From Phycisphaerae bacterium (GTDB lineage Bacteria > Planctomycetota > Phycisphaerae > UBA1845), in assembly GCA_029260055.1 (NCBI GenBank), contig JAJDDX010000008.1, positions 1 through 55,704 on the forward strand: a stretch of 55,704 bases of DNA, read 5' to 3'. Both the position numbers and the translations under genes were made by a program. A model generated the notes under the pieces. The model was not told where the DNA came from, did no database searches, and was given only the letters and a program-made list of their open reading frames with translations. Below, piece after piece: positions 34,701 through 43,927 of the stretch. Within the stretch, counting starts at the first letter, position 1; every line of letters starts with the position of its first letter.

Positions 34701-37700
34701 CGAGCCCGCTGAACACGATCGGTCCGATCGGTCGCGGGCTTGCCCGGGCCTACGAACTGACCGGTGACCCGGCCATGTTGACCGCGTTGCAGAACGTGGG
34801 CGGCCTACTTTTGACCAAAGCGAACAACTTCTCACCGTCGGACGGCTATCTTGCCGTGACGCTGGACGAGATTCTCGGCGGCACCGCGTACACCGACCAC
34901 GTGAACGCGGGCTTCTACGGTCCGCTGGCGGCCGGCACGTACGATAGAAACGGCGCCGGAACGCTCTACAGCACGGCGACCTATATCGACCTGATCCAGA
35001 ACGCGCGTCACGGCGGAGGGATCGGCAACCTCGCGGCTTGGGACATCGGTATGGGCACGGTGGCAGCCGCGTCCGCCGGTGTTACCGGAAGTGAGCTGGG
35101 CGACTGGATCCAGGGCGTGAAGGACGAGGTCGACCTGCTCGACGGTGCCGGGTACTACGACGTGATCGGCCTGGCCGGTGCGGTGTACGCCCTGGCATTC
35201 ACCGGTGAGGACTTCGATCCGACTGGTGGCGAGCACGCGGCTGCGAGCAGCCTGAGCGACCTGGCCGACATTCTCGTCACCTATCAACTGAGTACGGGTG
35301 GGTTCACATGGAACTCGTACGCTGTCATTGAGGACGACGGTAACGAGACCATCCAGGAGTCTTCCTACGCGGTCCTGGCGTTGCTGGAGATGAACGGCTA
35401 TGGCAGCGAAGTCCTTGCTGCTGTGGACTACATCAACAGCGTGCAGCTTTGCACCGGTGGATGGGCGAACTACGTCGGAGACGGGGAGAACAACGAGGTG
35501 ACCGCCGAAGCGCTGTGGGGCGTGGCGCTTCCCGTCCAGAACGCCAACACGCTGGAACTGTTCCCCTCGATCCAGACGGCGATTGCCGATCCGGACACGC
35601 TGGCGGGGGACACCATCGTGGTGACCACCGATATCGACGAAGGCCCGGTTATCGTCGACAAGAGTCTGACCATCCAGGGCGGGAGCGTCCACACGGTCAC
35701 GGCCACCACGGATACGACCGCCAGCGGTGACGGACGGGCGTGGTTCCTGGTGAACGCCGGTGTCGTGTTGGATGTCCAGGACCTCGTCTTCGACGGAAAC
35801 GGACATCAGATCTATCAGGCCTTCCGGCACAAGGGTGGCGGTTCGTTCACGAACTGCGGGTTCCACGACATCACGTTCCCGGGCTATGCCGGCGTGGCGA
35901 TCGCCGCGTTCGGTGATGGGCCGGTTGACTTCACAGGCTGCACGTTCGACGAAATCGGTCGTGTCGGCGTCCTCTACTGGGTAGCGGGCACCTACAGCGG
36001 GTGCACGTATACAGGTAAGGGTGACGGCGATTGGCTCGACTATGCGCTGGATATGAACGCCGGCGCGGTGGTGGCGATCGAGGACAGCACGGCGACGGAT
36101 TGCCGCGGCGTGGCCTCGTCGGATGGCTCCACATCCGCGGGCTACATGGCGACGACCCTCTACGGGGGCGGCACGACCGCGACGATCACCGGTTGCACGA
36201 TTACCCAGAACTCGACGGGCATCTTCTCTGGGTACAACAGCGCCGACACGGCAATCGTGACCGCCAACAACAACGCGATCTTCGGCAACGGCCCCAACAC
36301 GGGTATCGTGATGGTGGGTACGGTCACGGTGGACGCGGAGAACAACTGGTGGGGCGACGCTTCCGGCCCGTTCGACCCGTCGGATGACGCCGGCGAGACG
36401 GACGAACTCGGCGTATGCACGGGAACGCCCGAGGCCGAAATCAACGCCGATGGCACGGGTGACAGGGTGTCGGATACGTCGACCTCCGCGGTCGACTACT
36501 GCCCGTGGGCCACGAGCCTGCCTCGCATCGAGCTGGTTCCGGACATGGACTGCTATGACGTGGCCGGGAACGTAACGGTCGACGTGTGGATGTACGACAT
36601 CACCGAAACGATCGTCGGCGGGCAGTTCTTCCTCGACTACGACACTAGCGTACTGACGTTCGTCAGCGCGGTACCCGGAAACGACGTCGACGCCGGCTCA
36701 CCCTTCGAGACGCAGTTGTTCGAACTGGTCGATACGGGCGCCGGCACGATCGATTACTCGGTCAGTGATCTGTTCGGCGGTGCCGGCACCACGGGTGATG
36801 CGCTCATGGCGCAGTTCACGTTCACCGCCGCGACCGAGGTCTGCGGCGCGTTCAATACGTTGGACTTCCGCTCGCATGATCCGCCGACGCGCCTGAGCGA
36901 TAACGTGGGTGGTGAAGTCGTGCCGACGCTGGTCAACCTGCCGGCTCTCGTCGTCGACGACACACCGCCGACAATCGACGTGGCGGCCACCAATCTGACT
37001 GTGGAATGCGACGGCGCAGGCAACGCGGCGGCGCTGAACGCGTGGTTGGCCAGCAACGGCACAACCGGCGCGGCCAGCGACACGTGCGGCAACGTGACCT
37101 GGAGCCATGACTTCACGGCGTTGTCTGATGATTGCGGGGAGACCGGCTCAGCGACCGTCACCTTCACCGCCACCGACGACTGCGGCAACTTCGCGACGAC
37201 GATGGCGACGTTCACCATCGAGGACACGACCGATCCGACGGTCGACACGGTCGCGAGTAACATGACGGTCGAGTGCGACGGAGCCGGGAACACCGCTCAG
37301 TTCAACGCATGGCTGGCGAGCGCCGGCGGCGCGGTGGCGAGCGATGTGTGCGGCGGCGTGACCTGGAGCAACGACTCGACCGGCTTGTCCGATCTCTGTG
37401 GTGGCACGGGCGCCGAAACCGTGATCTTCACGGCCACCGACGACTGCGGCAACACCTCGGTGACAACGACGGCGACCTTCACCGTCGAGGACACGACGAA
37501 TCCGTCGATCGATACGGCCGCCAGTAACATGACGGTCGAGTGCGACGGAGCCGGTAACACGGCTGCGTTCAACGCCTGGCTGGCCAACAACGGCGGTGCC
37601 GTGGCGAGTGATGTGTGCGGCGGCGTGACCTGGAGCAACGACTCCACGGGCTTGTCGGATCTCTGTGGGGCCACGGGCGCCGAGACGGTGATCTTCACCG

Positions 37701-38728
37701 CTACCGACGACTGCGGCTTGACCGCGACGACAACGGCGACGTTCACGATCGAGGACACCGCGTTGCCTGTGTTGGTCGGTTGTCCGGGTGACATCAACGT
37801 CAGCGCGGACGCCGGGCTCTGCACGGCCGATGTGACCTACGCAGAGCCGACCGCGACGGACGACTGCGGCGCGGCTTCGGTCGTCTGCGATTGGCCCACC
37901 GGGTCGACGTTCCCATCGGGAACGACGCTCGTCACATGCACAGCCACCGACGAGTGCTCGAACACTGACGACTGCACGTTCAACGTGAACGTGGCCGCAA
38001 CGAACGAGCTGGTCGTGTCCGTCGAACTCGAGGACACGGTCGCGGCTACGTTCAGCCGGTGCATCACGTTCGAGTTCTGGGACTGTCCGGACACCGGTCC
38101 GGCTGCGACGGTAGATGAAGTCATCACGTTTACGAACCAGGTCGGCTCGACCACGTTGAGCGTGGCCTGCGGCGACTACAGTTGCGTGACTGCCCGTGAC
38201 AAGTTGCACACGCTGCGCAAGACCGATGATGACGACTTCGGCACCGTCGGGACGCAGTACGTGGCCGATTTCACGGGCACGGATGCGCTGGCGGCGGCCA
38301 ACCTGAACGACGACTTCTGGGTCGACGTGCTGGACTTCGGCGTGCTGAACTCGCAGTGGTTCGTGAACTACGGCAGTGCCGACACGAGCTGCGCTACCGG
38401 ACCGCCGCACGCGGACGTGGACGGCTCCGGAATCGCCGACAACGTCGAGTTCATCATCCTCGTGACCAACTTCTTCATGGGCAGCGAACCGAACTGCTGC
38501 GGCGCGCCCGCGACAGCGAGTGCCGACGAAGGCCCGGTCGCGAGCATCTCGGTGAAGGAGTTGAGACGTCGTGGGCTCGACGATCTCGCAGTCGGTGACC
38601 TGAACGGCGACGGGTGGCTTGACGAGGCGGACGTGGCTGCGTTTGCCGCGGGTGCTCGTCCAGTGCAGACAAAGAGGGATTCTGACCGTGACCACGATCG
38701 GTCAGTTCCTTCGAGTCTGGACGACTAG
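31706..38728 (+). CDS. Giant exported modular protein: toroid/beta-helix pairs, cohesin-like, HYR-like repeats, dockerin-like end
   Basis: 2340 aa; ATG 31706 follows GGAGG by five bases. Residues 1-26 are a signal peptide (LMFGLLIGMALIGSGWALA). Then: Pro/Ala-rich linker; alpha/alpha-toroid-like region about 173-515; right-handed beta-helix-like region about 545-950; a second toroid (about 972-1270, with NNDGGWDW) and second beta-helix (about 1285-1545); cohesin-like domain about 1607-1750 with DPPTRLSD; three 88-89-residue HYR-like repeats; a HYR domain; and a C-terminal module with Cys motifs and dockerin-like calcium loops (DLNDDFWVDVLDFGVLNSQW, DLNGDGWLDEADVAAF). The toroid and helix folds are inferred from residue pattern. 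Such architecture fits a cell-surface or secreted polysaccharide-active or adhesive protein. Confidence 0.85.
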   Translation: MMHVRRLMFGLLIGMALIGSGWALAERPPAATPELDGVARVAPSSPGQVADVPALSQDTDTEAASASRVPRRGSSASASVAGSRPSSVAPDMAIAAPTEDATGKAVNEQVPPQDSAQNAARRPRIQVGDPSTSGLASRARRPLATPDMAVSGTPGADAPNMPGPGRAVGDVVNFDASLQSGADYLRRMQADITEDNAGNGDPDVPDDPDDGGWDWRVTSPPAPFSHTTGVSSTNLFGASAQGLYYAYVESANAANFTALTDAADAMVADPTIDSGADLKFLMLFNDLYSSVVAPTTVYSDAAKLKYDAKIASYGSATALAVYIRDVRGVTQGYPNGIIAWDIGIWAVDAQMLFDRFAGTYDIDADDIAEVIYQDSFLDNPGLFDIVDDAGWDPTYTDTNFYWYTLGLTGLIDAFDASGTHTVEIPGLVTRLLDSQYTGGGISFSYGANLDDEDWQSTAYAMITLGSYDQATYQQNINWMGYWTGATQDVSGGWVYSSGNHYPEVGGECTAGLSFTTNAVTDVLVDDDFTGQADVDAYNLANGTSYVWGYDAFATIQNGVDAVSGSTVNVAAGTYTGTVDIDARSAVNIVGADRDTVIFQPASTISWAIPGYPQYDGRLTAIRVVGSTNIAFSNMTMDFSLSKGAGGYPGVFGIFGWDSSVSVSNCVLENMSVDDASGGYYEITSYFRAPGLTDATRAAVAFTGNTFVDPGRVGITTHDYIHATITGNTFYKTTADFGYAMEVGSQSTGVVSGNTIYGYDTAALSDGSESAGIYVENAFTGGSPTVAKGVTVSGNEVYNCQYAMWIGNGYDGYAGDVDIDVTLTGNYFHDNVDGGLWIQDEDASGGSSVTVTGCGNTLTDNGLNGYYIYTQGDGDITVALSREVISGHDTGVRVEDTVGGSTYSVAINLSAISGNVTSGVNNTVAAVTVDGQDNWWGAATGPSGVGAGAGDAVSANVTFSPWLSSGFINAYAGGRRLASVQNNDGGWDWAVPDDGNPANASPLNTIGPIGRGLARAYELTGDPAMLTALQNVGGLLLTKANNFSPSDGYLAVTLDEILGGTAYTDHVNAGFYGPLAAGTYDRNGAGTLYSTATYIDLIQNARHGGGIGNLAAWDIGMGTVAAASAGVTGSELGDWIQGVKDEVDLLDGAGYYDVIGLAGAVYALAFTGEDFDPTGGEHAAASSLSDLADILVTYQLSTGGFTWNSYAVIEDDGNETIQESSYAVLALLEMNGYGSEVLAAVDYINSVQLCTGGWANYVGDGENNEVTAEALWGVALPVQNANTLELFPSIQTAIADPDTLAGDTIVVTTDIDEGPVIVDKSLTIQGGSVHTVTATTDTTASGDGRAWFLVNAGVVLDVQDLVFDGNGHQIYQAFRHKGGGSFTNCGFHDITFPGYAGVAIAAFGDGPVDFTGCTFDEIGRVGVLYWVAGTYSGCTYTGKGDGDWLDYALDMNAGAVVAIEDSTATDCRGVASSDGSTSAGYMATTLYGGGTTATITGCTITQNSTGIFSGYNSADTAIVTANNNAIFGNGPNTGIVMVGTVTVDAENNWWGDASGPFDPSDDAGETDELGVCTGTPEAEINADGTGDRVSDTSTSAVDYCPWATSLPRIELVPDMDCYDVAGNVTVDVWMYDITETIVGGQFFLDYDTSVLTFVSAVPGNDVDAGSPFETQLFELVDTGAGTIDYSVSDLFGGAGTTGDALMAQFTFTAATEVCGAFNTLDFRSHDPPTRLSDNVGGEVVPTLVNLPALVVDDTPPTIDVAATNLTVECDGAGNAAALNAWLASNGTTGAASDTCGNVTWSHDFTALSDDCGETGSATVTFTATDDCGNFATTMATFTIEDTTDPTVDTVASNMTVECDGAGNTAQFNAWLASAGGAVASDVCGGVTWSNDSTGLSDLCGGTGAETVIFTATDDCGNTSVTTTATFTVEDTTNPSIDTAASNMTVECDGAGNTAAFNAWLANNGGAVASDVCGGVTWSNDSTGLSDLCGATGAETVIFTATDDCGLTATTTATFTIEDTALPVLVGCPGDINVSADAGLCTADVTYAEPTATDDCGAASVVCDWPTGSTFPSGTTLVTCTATDECSNTDDCTFNVNVAATNELVVSVELEDTVAATFSRCITFEFWDCPDTGPAATVDEVITFTNQVGSTTLSVACGDYSCVTARDKLHTLRKTDDDDFGTVGTQYVADFTGTDALAAANLNDDFWVDVLDFGVLNSQWFVNYGSADTSCATGPPHADVDGSGIADNVEFIILVTNFFMGSEPNCCGAPATASADEGPVASISVKELRRRGLDDLAVGDLNGDGWLDEADVAAFAAGARPVQTKRDSDRDHDRSVPSSLDD
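36968..37765 (+). repeat. Three tandem 264-267-bp coding repeats
   Basis: Units begin at 36968, 37235 and 37502. Each codes P-x-[IV]-D, then NMTVECDGAGNTA, a W-L-A-N helix-like stretch, VCGGVTWSNDSTGLSDLCG and FTATDDCG. Units two and three are almost identical at the DNA level, which points to recent duplication or gene conversion. They are HYR-like, Cys-containing extracellular repeats. Confidence 0.85.
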
Positions 38729-38869
38729 TTAACGAGTGATGTGGGGCTGGCTTCCCCCCTCCTTGGGACGATGGGACCGTGTGGTCAACGCACCGGCTGC
38801 ACGGTGCCCATCTCCCTGGGGGCGGAGCCGGCTACGTCCAGCGTCCGGGACCGCATGGGAAGGACGAAG

Positions 38870-39628
38870 ATGATCAAGAAGCTAGCGACATGGATGTGGG
38901 TGTCCGTCGGCTTGGCCGCGGTACTAGCATGTGGCCCTGCCGCACACGCCGCTCCGAACGACGTGAGCTTGGAGTGGCGTCCAGCGTTTCAGACGGTCGA
39001 GGTCGGCGACGTTGTCGAACTCGGCCTGTATGTCGTGGCGGGTGACGAACCGGATCAGTCAGTCTGGGTTGTCGAGGCGATCCTCCTCTGGCAGGCCGAC
39101 AAGCTGGAGTTGTTGGGTCTCAACGACAACGGCCCATACCCTTGGCTCGGTTCCTATTTTCCCGATGAGTCAGGACTCGATGGTCTCAACGCGCCGTTTT
39201 CCAACGGTGACCCGTTCGTTCCAGCCAACGACGGAGACGCCTGGTACAACGCCCTGCGACAGCTTCCGACCCAGGGAGGGCCGGCCGAGGCGACTCCGGA
39301 AGGCCTGTTGGTGACGACGTTCCTCTTTCGCGCTGCGGCTGCGGGGACGAGCTTCGTTGAAATACCTCCGAACTACGGGCAGCACACGCTCTCCCGCGTC
39401 CTGCCGGGGGACCCGTATGAGGGCACTCTCGGACCTCCCGCCGCGATCGAGGCCATCTCGTTGCCGATCCCGGCCGTATCCGAGTGGGGTCTTGTGGTCG
39501 CGGGCCTGCTGCTGCTCACGGTGGGGACTCTGGCGTTCGCCGACCGGCGTACTGCTCCGAACGTTCTAGCGGAGGGAATCCTACAGAAAACAGAAGCGCG
39601 GTCGCGCTGTGCCGGACGCTTACGGTGA
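38870..39628 (+). CDS. Exported cohesin-like protein with IPTL-CTERM-type sorting tail
   Basis: 252 aa from ATG 38870, which follows GGAAGGA. Residues 1-27 are a signal peptide (cleavage after AAHA). Residues 30-180 form a beta-rich cohesin-like domain opening with SLEWRPAFQTVEVGDVVEL, closely like the one in the gene at 43928. Residues about 200-228 read IPAVSEWGLVVAGLLLLTVG then a basic stretch, which fits the IPTL-CTERM tail used for exosortase-type sorting. About 22 residues follow the tail, unusually long. No exosortase is in the window. Confidence 0.8.
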   Translation: MIKKLATWMWVSVGLAAVLACGPAAHAAPNDVSLEWRPAFQTVEVGDVVELGLYVVAGDEPDQSVWVVEAILLWQADKLELLGLNDNGPYPWLGSYFPDESGLDGLNAPFSNGDPFVPANDGDAWYNALRQLPTQGGPAEATPEGLLVTTFLFRAAAAGTSFVEIPPNYGQHTLSRVLPGDPYEGTLGPPAAIEAISLPIPAVSEWGLVVAGLLLLTVGTLAFADRRTAPNVLAEGILQKTEARSRCAGRLR

Positions 39629-39661
39629 CAGGCGACGCGCGGGGAAAGGTTAGCATTAGCG

Positions 39662-41851
39662 ATGAATGTACTGAAGCCAGCTTCGCATACGTTAACAATG
39701 ATAATGGTGCTATTTGCTTCCGCGATGTCGCTGGGCGAGGTGTCCAGGCCGGAGGCGAACTCAGACGATCCGGCCTCCTCCGCGGCGTCGGATATCGTTG
39801 CGTACGCATGGACGGACGAGAGCACGAGTTCGAATGGTCGTGCATCGGTAGGAGGCCCGACGCTCGCACTCAATCCGGACGCCGTCTGCTTCGATGTAGG
39901 CGGCCAGATCGTCGTGACCGTGGACATGACCGCGTCACCGTACGTGATCTCGGGCGCCCAGTTCTTTCTCGCCTATGACGAATCTCTGGCCTTCGTGAGC
40001 ATCGAATCCGTCAATGAGCCGTTCACGAACGTCCTGTACTTCGACTGGAATGAAGCCGCTCGGACGATCGACTACGCCGTAGGCGTGTCGCCCGATGGTG
40101 ATGGCACGTCCGCGGACAGCACGTTCGCCTTCATTACGTTCCAGACGCTTGAAGAGGCGTGCGCGGAGGATACGCTAGTGGTCTTTCGGCCACACGACGA
40201 TCCACCCACGCGGCTCAGCGACGAGTTCGGCAACGAGGTCGTGCCGGTGTTATTCGACCTGGGTACTGTCACGTTCGGAGTTGGTCCAGCCATCCCCGGA
40301 GCACCGGCGGACACGACGGTCGAGTGTGATGCCGTTCCGGTAGCGCCTTTGACTGTCTCGGCTATCGACAACTGTGACTCGGGCGTGATCGACGCCGCGT
40401 ACAACGGTGAGACGGTGACGCCGGGGGTATGCACCGGCGATTATACGCTGACGCGCAGTTGGTCGGTGACGAACGCCTGTGGTCAATCAACCGTCGCTAC
40501 GCAGATCATCACGGTTGTGGACACAACCGGCCCCGGTATCAATGACGTACCCGCGGATGCGACGGTGGAGTGTGATGCGGTTCCCGCTGCGCCCCTGACG
40601 CTGCCGGCGTCCGACAACTGCGACACCGCGGTGACCGCGGCAGCTTACGACGGAGAGACGACCACCCCCGGGTCGTGTGACCAGAGCTATACGATCGAGC
40701 GCACATGGACCGCAAGCGACGATTGCGGCAACTCGACGACGGTCACGCAGGTGCTCACCGTTGAGGATACCACCGGTCCGGACGTCACCGGGGTTCCTGC
40801 CGACGTCACCGCCGAATGCGACGATGTGCCGCTGCCGGCGGATACGCTGCCGGCGTCCGACAACTGCGACCCGACGGTCGCTCAAGCATCCTATGACGGC
40901 GAGACCCTTACGCCGGGATCATGCGAGCACGAATTCACTCTTACCCGGACGTGGACGGCGACGGATGGGTGCGCAAACGACGGAATCGCGACGCAACTCA
41001 TTAGCGTCGAGGATACGACGGCTCCGGTGGTCACGTGCCCAACCGATCTGATCCTCGAATGCGGCGATTCGATCGACCCCACCGATACCGGAACGGCGAC
41101 AGCCGTCGACAATTGTGACGCGGCGCCGGCTGTGACGTTCGTTGACGACGCGGTGCCGGGTGATTGCTCCGTGGGCGTTACGATCACGCGCACCTGGACG
41201 GCGGAGGATGCGTGCGGGAATCAGCAAACCTGCGATCAAGTGATCGCGCTGGTAGTGATCGACCCGCCATCGGCGGATGACTACGACAAGCACCGGTACG
41301 TCTCGTTCTATTCAGGGTATCGCGCCGACGGCAGCGTAGGCGTTAACTATGCCTATCGTGTGAAGTCGACGACCTACCCCGACCTGCTCACATGGGTGGG
41401 GGCACCTGACGCGCTCAACGCTTCCTACCTGGAGTGTACGCCCCACTATCGCGACGACTGGGGCATCGCACCGATCCACGTCGGCGACCAGCAGATCGTG
41501 CCCGATGCGCAGTACCTGATACAGGCCATCCGGATGGGCGCCGACATCCTGGATGAGGGCGCCTATTCGAATCCGGTCGCCATAAACACATTGGTCCTGT
41601 GGGGCGACATCGTGGCCTCGTACAACGGCGTCGACTGGGGCCAGCCGAACGGCATCGTGAACTTCCTCGATATCTATGCGGTGGTCTTGGGGTTCCAGCA
41701 CACCCCGCCGGCCCCGCCGTGGCCCCTGCTCGACATCCACGGCGAAATCCCGAACCGGAACGTGAACTTCAACGACATTGACGCCACGGTAAAGGCGTTT
41801 CAGGGCGGTGGCTATCCGTTTGATCCACCCGAAGTGCCCTGTTCACCGTAG
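39662..41851 (+). CDS. Exported protein: cohesin-like domain, four HYR-like repeats, planctomycete dockerin-like end
   Basis: 729 aa. An N-terminal hydrophobic segment (LTMIMVLFASAMSLG) is a signal peptide. Residues about 68-205 are a cohesin-like domain with the cluster's own motifs (TIDYAVGVSPDG, DPPTRLSDEFGNEVVP). Four 82-residue HYR-like repeats follow (TVECDAVP, DNCD, TRTWTATDGC), then a linker domain of about 110 residues and a dockerin-like pair: WGDIVA with VNFLDIYAVVLGFQ and VNFNDIDATVKAFQGG. It starts 33 bases after the previous stop and is probably co-transcribed. It is likely a surface protein; the partner of the dockerin-like end is unknown. Confidence 0.8.
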   Translation: MNVLKPASHTLTMIMVLFASAMSLGEVSRPEANSDDPASSAASDIVAYAWTDESTSSNGRASVGGPTLALNPDAVCFDVGGQIVVTVDMTASPYVISGAQFFLAYDESLAFVSIESVNEPFTNVLYFDWNEAARTIDYAVGVSPDGDGTSADSTFAFITFQTLEEACAEDTLVVFRPHDDPPTRLSDEFGNEVVPVLFDLGTVTFGVGPAIPGAPADTTVECDAVPVAPLTVSAIDNCDSGVIDAAYNGETVTPGVCTGDYTLTRSWSVTNACGQSTVATQIITVVDTTGPGINDVPADATVECDAVPAAPLTLPASDNCDTAVTAAAYDGETTTPGSCDQSYTIERTWTASDDCGNSTTVTQVLTVEDTTGPDVTGVPADVTAECDDVPLPADTLPASDNCDPTVAQASYDGETLTPGSCEHEFTLTRTWTATDGCANDGIATQLISVEDTTAPVVTCPTDLILECGDSIDPTDTGTATAVDNCDAAPAVTFVDDAVPGDCSVGVTITRTWTAEDACGNQQTCDQVIALVVIDPPSADDYDKHRYVSFYSGYRADGSVGVNYAYRVKSTTYPDLLTWVGAPDALNASYLECTPHYRDDWGIAPIHVGDQQIVPDAQYLIQAIRMGADILDEGAYSNPVAINTLVLWGDIVASYNGVDWGQPNGIVNFLDIYAVVLGFQHTPPAPPWPLLDIHGEIPNRNVNFNDIDATVKAFQGGGYPFDPPEVPCSP
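40298..41266 (+). repeat. Four tandem 243-246-bp HYR-like coding repeats
   Basis: The Glu of the VEC motif recurs at 40322, 40568, 40814 and 41057. Each unit has a VECD start, a DNCD middle and a TRTW...CG end, with two Cys pairs. The last unit is the most diverged and is closer to a classical HYR domain. Confidence 0.8.
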
Positions 41852-41910
41852 AAGTTGTGCTGGAAGCCGGATCGGCCGGCCCCGACACGAGTCGAAAGAG
41901 GAGCAGGCCG

Positions 41911-43854
41911 ATGGATTGGCAGCGACAAGTTCAGTCGCCCAGGGTATCACAGGGTCTTGCGCGCGCGGTGCTGGGCCTCGTGATCTTTGCGCAGGTCGCA
42001 CACGCGGCGCCTCACGGCCCACCTGCGTCGCCGGCGGAACGCGACCCGGGGGCATCCTCGGCGCAACGTATACAGGCCGGCAACGCCTTGTTGGCGCTCG
42101 TCACCGAAGACACCTGCATCTCCGCCGGTACCGAAGTGCGCGTCTTGGTTAGTTTGAGTGCTGCCACCACTCCAATCGTCGCCGGACAATTCTTCCTCAC
42201 ATACGACAATGTGGTCCTCGAGTTCGTCGCGATCCAGCCGGGCGATGTCCCGTTTACGATGGAGTTGTCGCGCGCGATCAACGAGGTTGCCGGGACGATC
42301 GACTACGCGGTGAGTGTTCCCGTCGGAAGCAGCGGCACGATGGAGGACGCGACCATGGCGGTCGCTGACTTCACGGCCATTCGCGATGTGTGCGCGCCGA
42401 CCGACCTTGTGGCATTTCGTGCCCACGATCCGCCGACACGGCTGAGTGATGCATTCGGTGGTGCAATCGAACCGGCTCTCGCCGATCTCACGATCCAGCA
42501 ACAGGCGCCACAGTTTGTGCTCTTCACGATTAACGCGGGAAGCGTTGACCAAGGCTGCGAGCTTCAAGGCTCGATCGACGCATTCATCGTCGACGACTGC
42601 TGTATCAGCGCAAATGGCGTTACGGTCAACGTGCGAATCGTGGACGATAACGCCGATCTGAGTACGAATCTCACCATCTCGCAGGTGGATGTGTCCACCG
42701 TACACGTCGGCGGTAGCGTAACCGTCTCCGGGCTGACCAGTTGCCCGGCGACACTTGAAGTGACAATCGATGCGTCGGATTGCTGCGGTCTGGCGGCGGC
42801 GCAGGAGGTCCGAACGGGGGATGTCGTGGATACCAGCGCCCCGCAACTGACCTGTCCGGATGATCTTGTGGTCACGCCGCCGCCCGGAGCGTGTGCTGCC
42901 GAGGTGTTGTTCGACCTTCCGGTTGCTCTCGACAACTGCGACGCGGCTCCCGTGGTGATGTGCAGCGAGAGCAGCGGAGACACTCTTCCGAGCGGCACGA
43001 CGCCGGTCACGTGCGAGGCCACCGATGCGTGTGGAAACGAGGCGGCATGCGCTTTTGACGTCACGGTCCGTGAGTTCAATGACTTGTTGGCGGAGGTGCA
43101 GTACGGCGGTGTGCTTGCCGCCGGACCGATCTCCCGTTGTGTCCGATTCGAGTTTTGGAATTGCGGCGTCACCGACCAGACACCGCTCGCGGTGGTTGAC
43201 GAGGTCTTGGAGTTCTACGGCGGTTGGACACTTGCATCCGTCGACGTCCCATGCGGCGAGTTCACGTGTGTCACGGCGCGCGACGACCTGCATACGTTGC
43301 GGCGCACCGTGGATCCGATCGATATTGACGTACCAAACGGCACATACGCCGCAAGCTTCGTGGGCGTAACGGACACGGATCTCATAGGCGGCAACCTCGA
43401 CAGCTGGAACCCGACCGGTCACTCCGATGTCATCGACATTCTGGACTTCGGCGTCTTCATGTCACGGTGGGGCACGATCTACGGCACCGGCGACACGCCG
43501 TGCGGCACGGCCGCACCTCACGCGGACATCAACGGCGACGGACTTGTCGACAGCATCGAGTTCAGCTTCATCCAGATCAACTTCCTGAAGGAGCAGGCGC
43601 CGAACTGCTGCGGGGCGCCAGGCGTCACTGCGGCATGTGCCAGTCCGGTGACAAGGATCTCCGTCAAGGAACTCCTGCGGACTGGGCGAGCGGAACTCAC
43701 GATTGCCGACCTCAATCACGACGGTTGGGTCGACATGGATGACATCGCCGCCTTCGCCCAGGGCGTTCGCCCTGAACCGGCGCCGAAACGGGCGACCCAT
43801 GCGACGGATCGCGTGCCCGCCTCGCGCCTGAGGAGTATCCGGTCTGATCAATAG
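41911..43854 (+). CDS. Exported protein: cohesin-like, HYR-like and a Cys-rich dockerin-like C-terminal module
   Basis: 647 aa; ATG 41911 follows GAGGAG. Signal peptide to about residue 32 (ARAVLGLVIFAQVAHA). A cohesin-like domain follows (about 45-190, GTIDYAVSVPVG, DPPTRLSDAFGG), then an unassigned beta domain with paired Cys (DDCCISANG, DASDCCG), a HYR domain (about 310-390), and a C-terminal module of about 250 residues that is clearly homologous to the end of the giant protein at 31706: FEFWNC, CGEFTCVTARDDLHTLRRT, NCCGAP, ISVKELLRTG and dockerin-like DLNHDGWVDMDDIAAF. There is no membrane anchor. Confidence 0.8.
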   Translation: MDWQRQVQSPRVSQGLARAVLGLVIFAQVAHAAPHGPPASPAERDPGASSAQRIQAGNALLALVTEDTCISAGTEVRVLVSLSAATTPIVAGQFFLTYDNVVLEFVAIQPGDVPFTMELSRAINEVAGTIDYAVSVPVGSSGTMEDATMAVADFTAIRDVCAPTDLVAFRAHDPPTRLSDAFGGAIEPALADLTIQQQAPQFVLFTINAGSVDQGCELQGSIDAFIVDDCCISANGVTVNVRIVDDNADLSTNLTISQVDVSTVHVGGSVTVSGLTSCPATLEVTIDASDCCGLAAAQEVRTGDVVDTSAPQLTCPDDLVVTPPPGACAAEVLFDLPVALDNCDAAPVVMCSESSGDTLPSGTTPVTCEATDACGNEAACAFDVTVREFNDLLAEVQYGGVLAAGPISRCVRFEFWNCGVTDQTPLAVVDEVLEFYGGWTLASVDVPCGEFTCVTARDDLHTLRRTVDPIDIDVPNGTYAASFVGVTDTDLIGGNLDSWNPTGHSDVIDILDFGVFMSRWGTIYGTGDTPCGTAAPHADINGDGLVDSIEFSFIQINFLKEQAPNCCGAPGVTAACASPVTRISVKELLRTGRAELTIADLNHDGWVDMDDIAAFAQGVRPEPAPKRATHATDRVPASRLRSIRSDQ

Positions 43855-43927
43855 CGAGGGGATGGACTCGCTGATCTGTCGCGCCGCGCCGCTAATTGGG
43901 AAAGATGAAGCCTTGAGGGGAATGGTG

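Noticed and set aside
37148..38695. Long minus-strand frame of 515 codons opposite the giant exported protein
   Set aside because: It is antisense to a well-supported gene, Arg/Val/His-rich, and has no domain; long antisense frames are expected in high-GC DNA with this codon use.
41947..43422. Minus-strand frame of 491 codons
   Set aside because: Antisense to the cohesin/HYR gene with its clear signal peptide and motifs; composition is that of a shadow frame.
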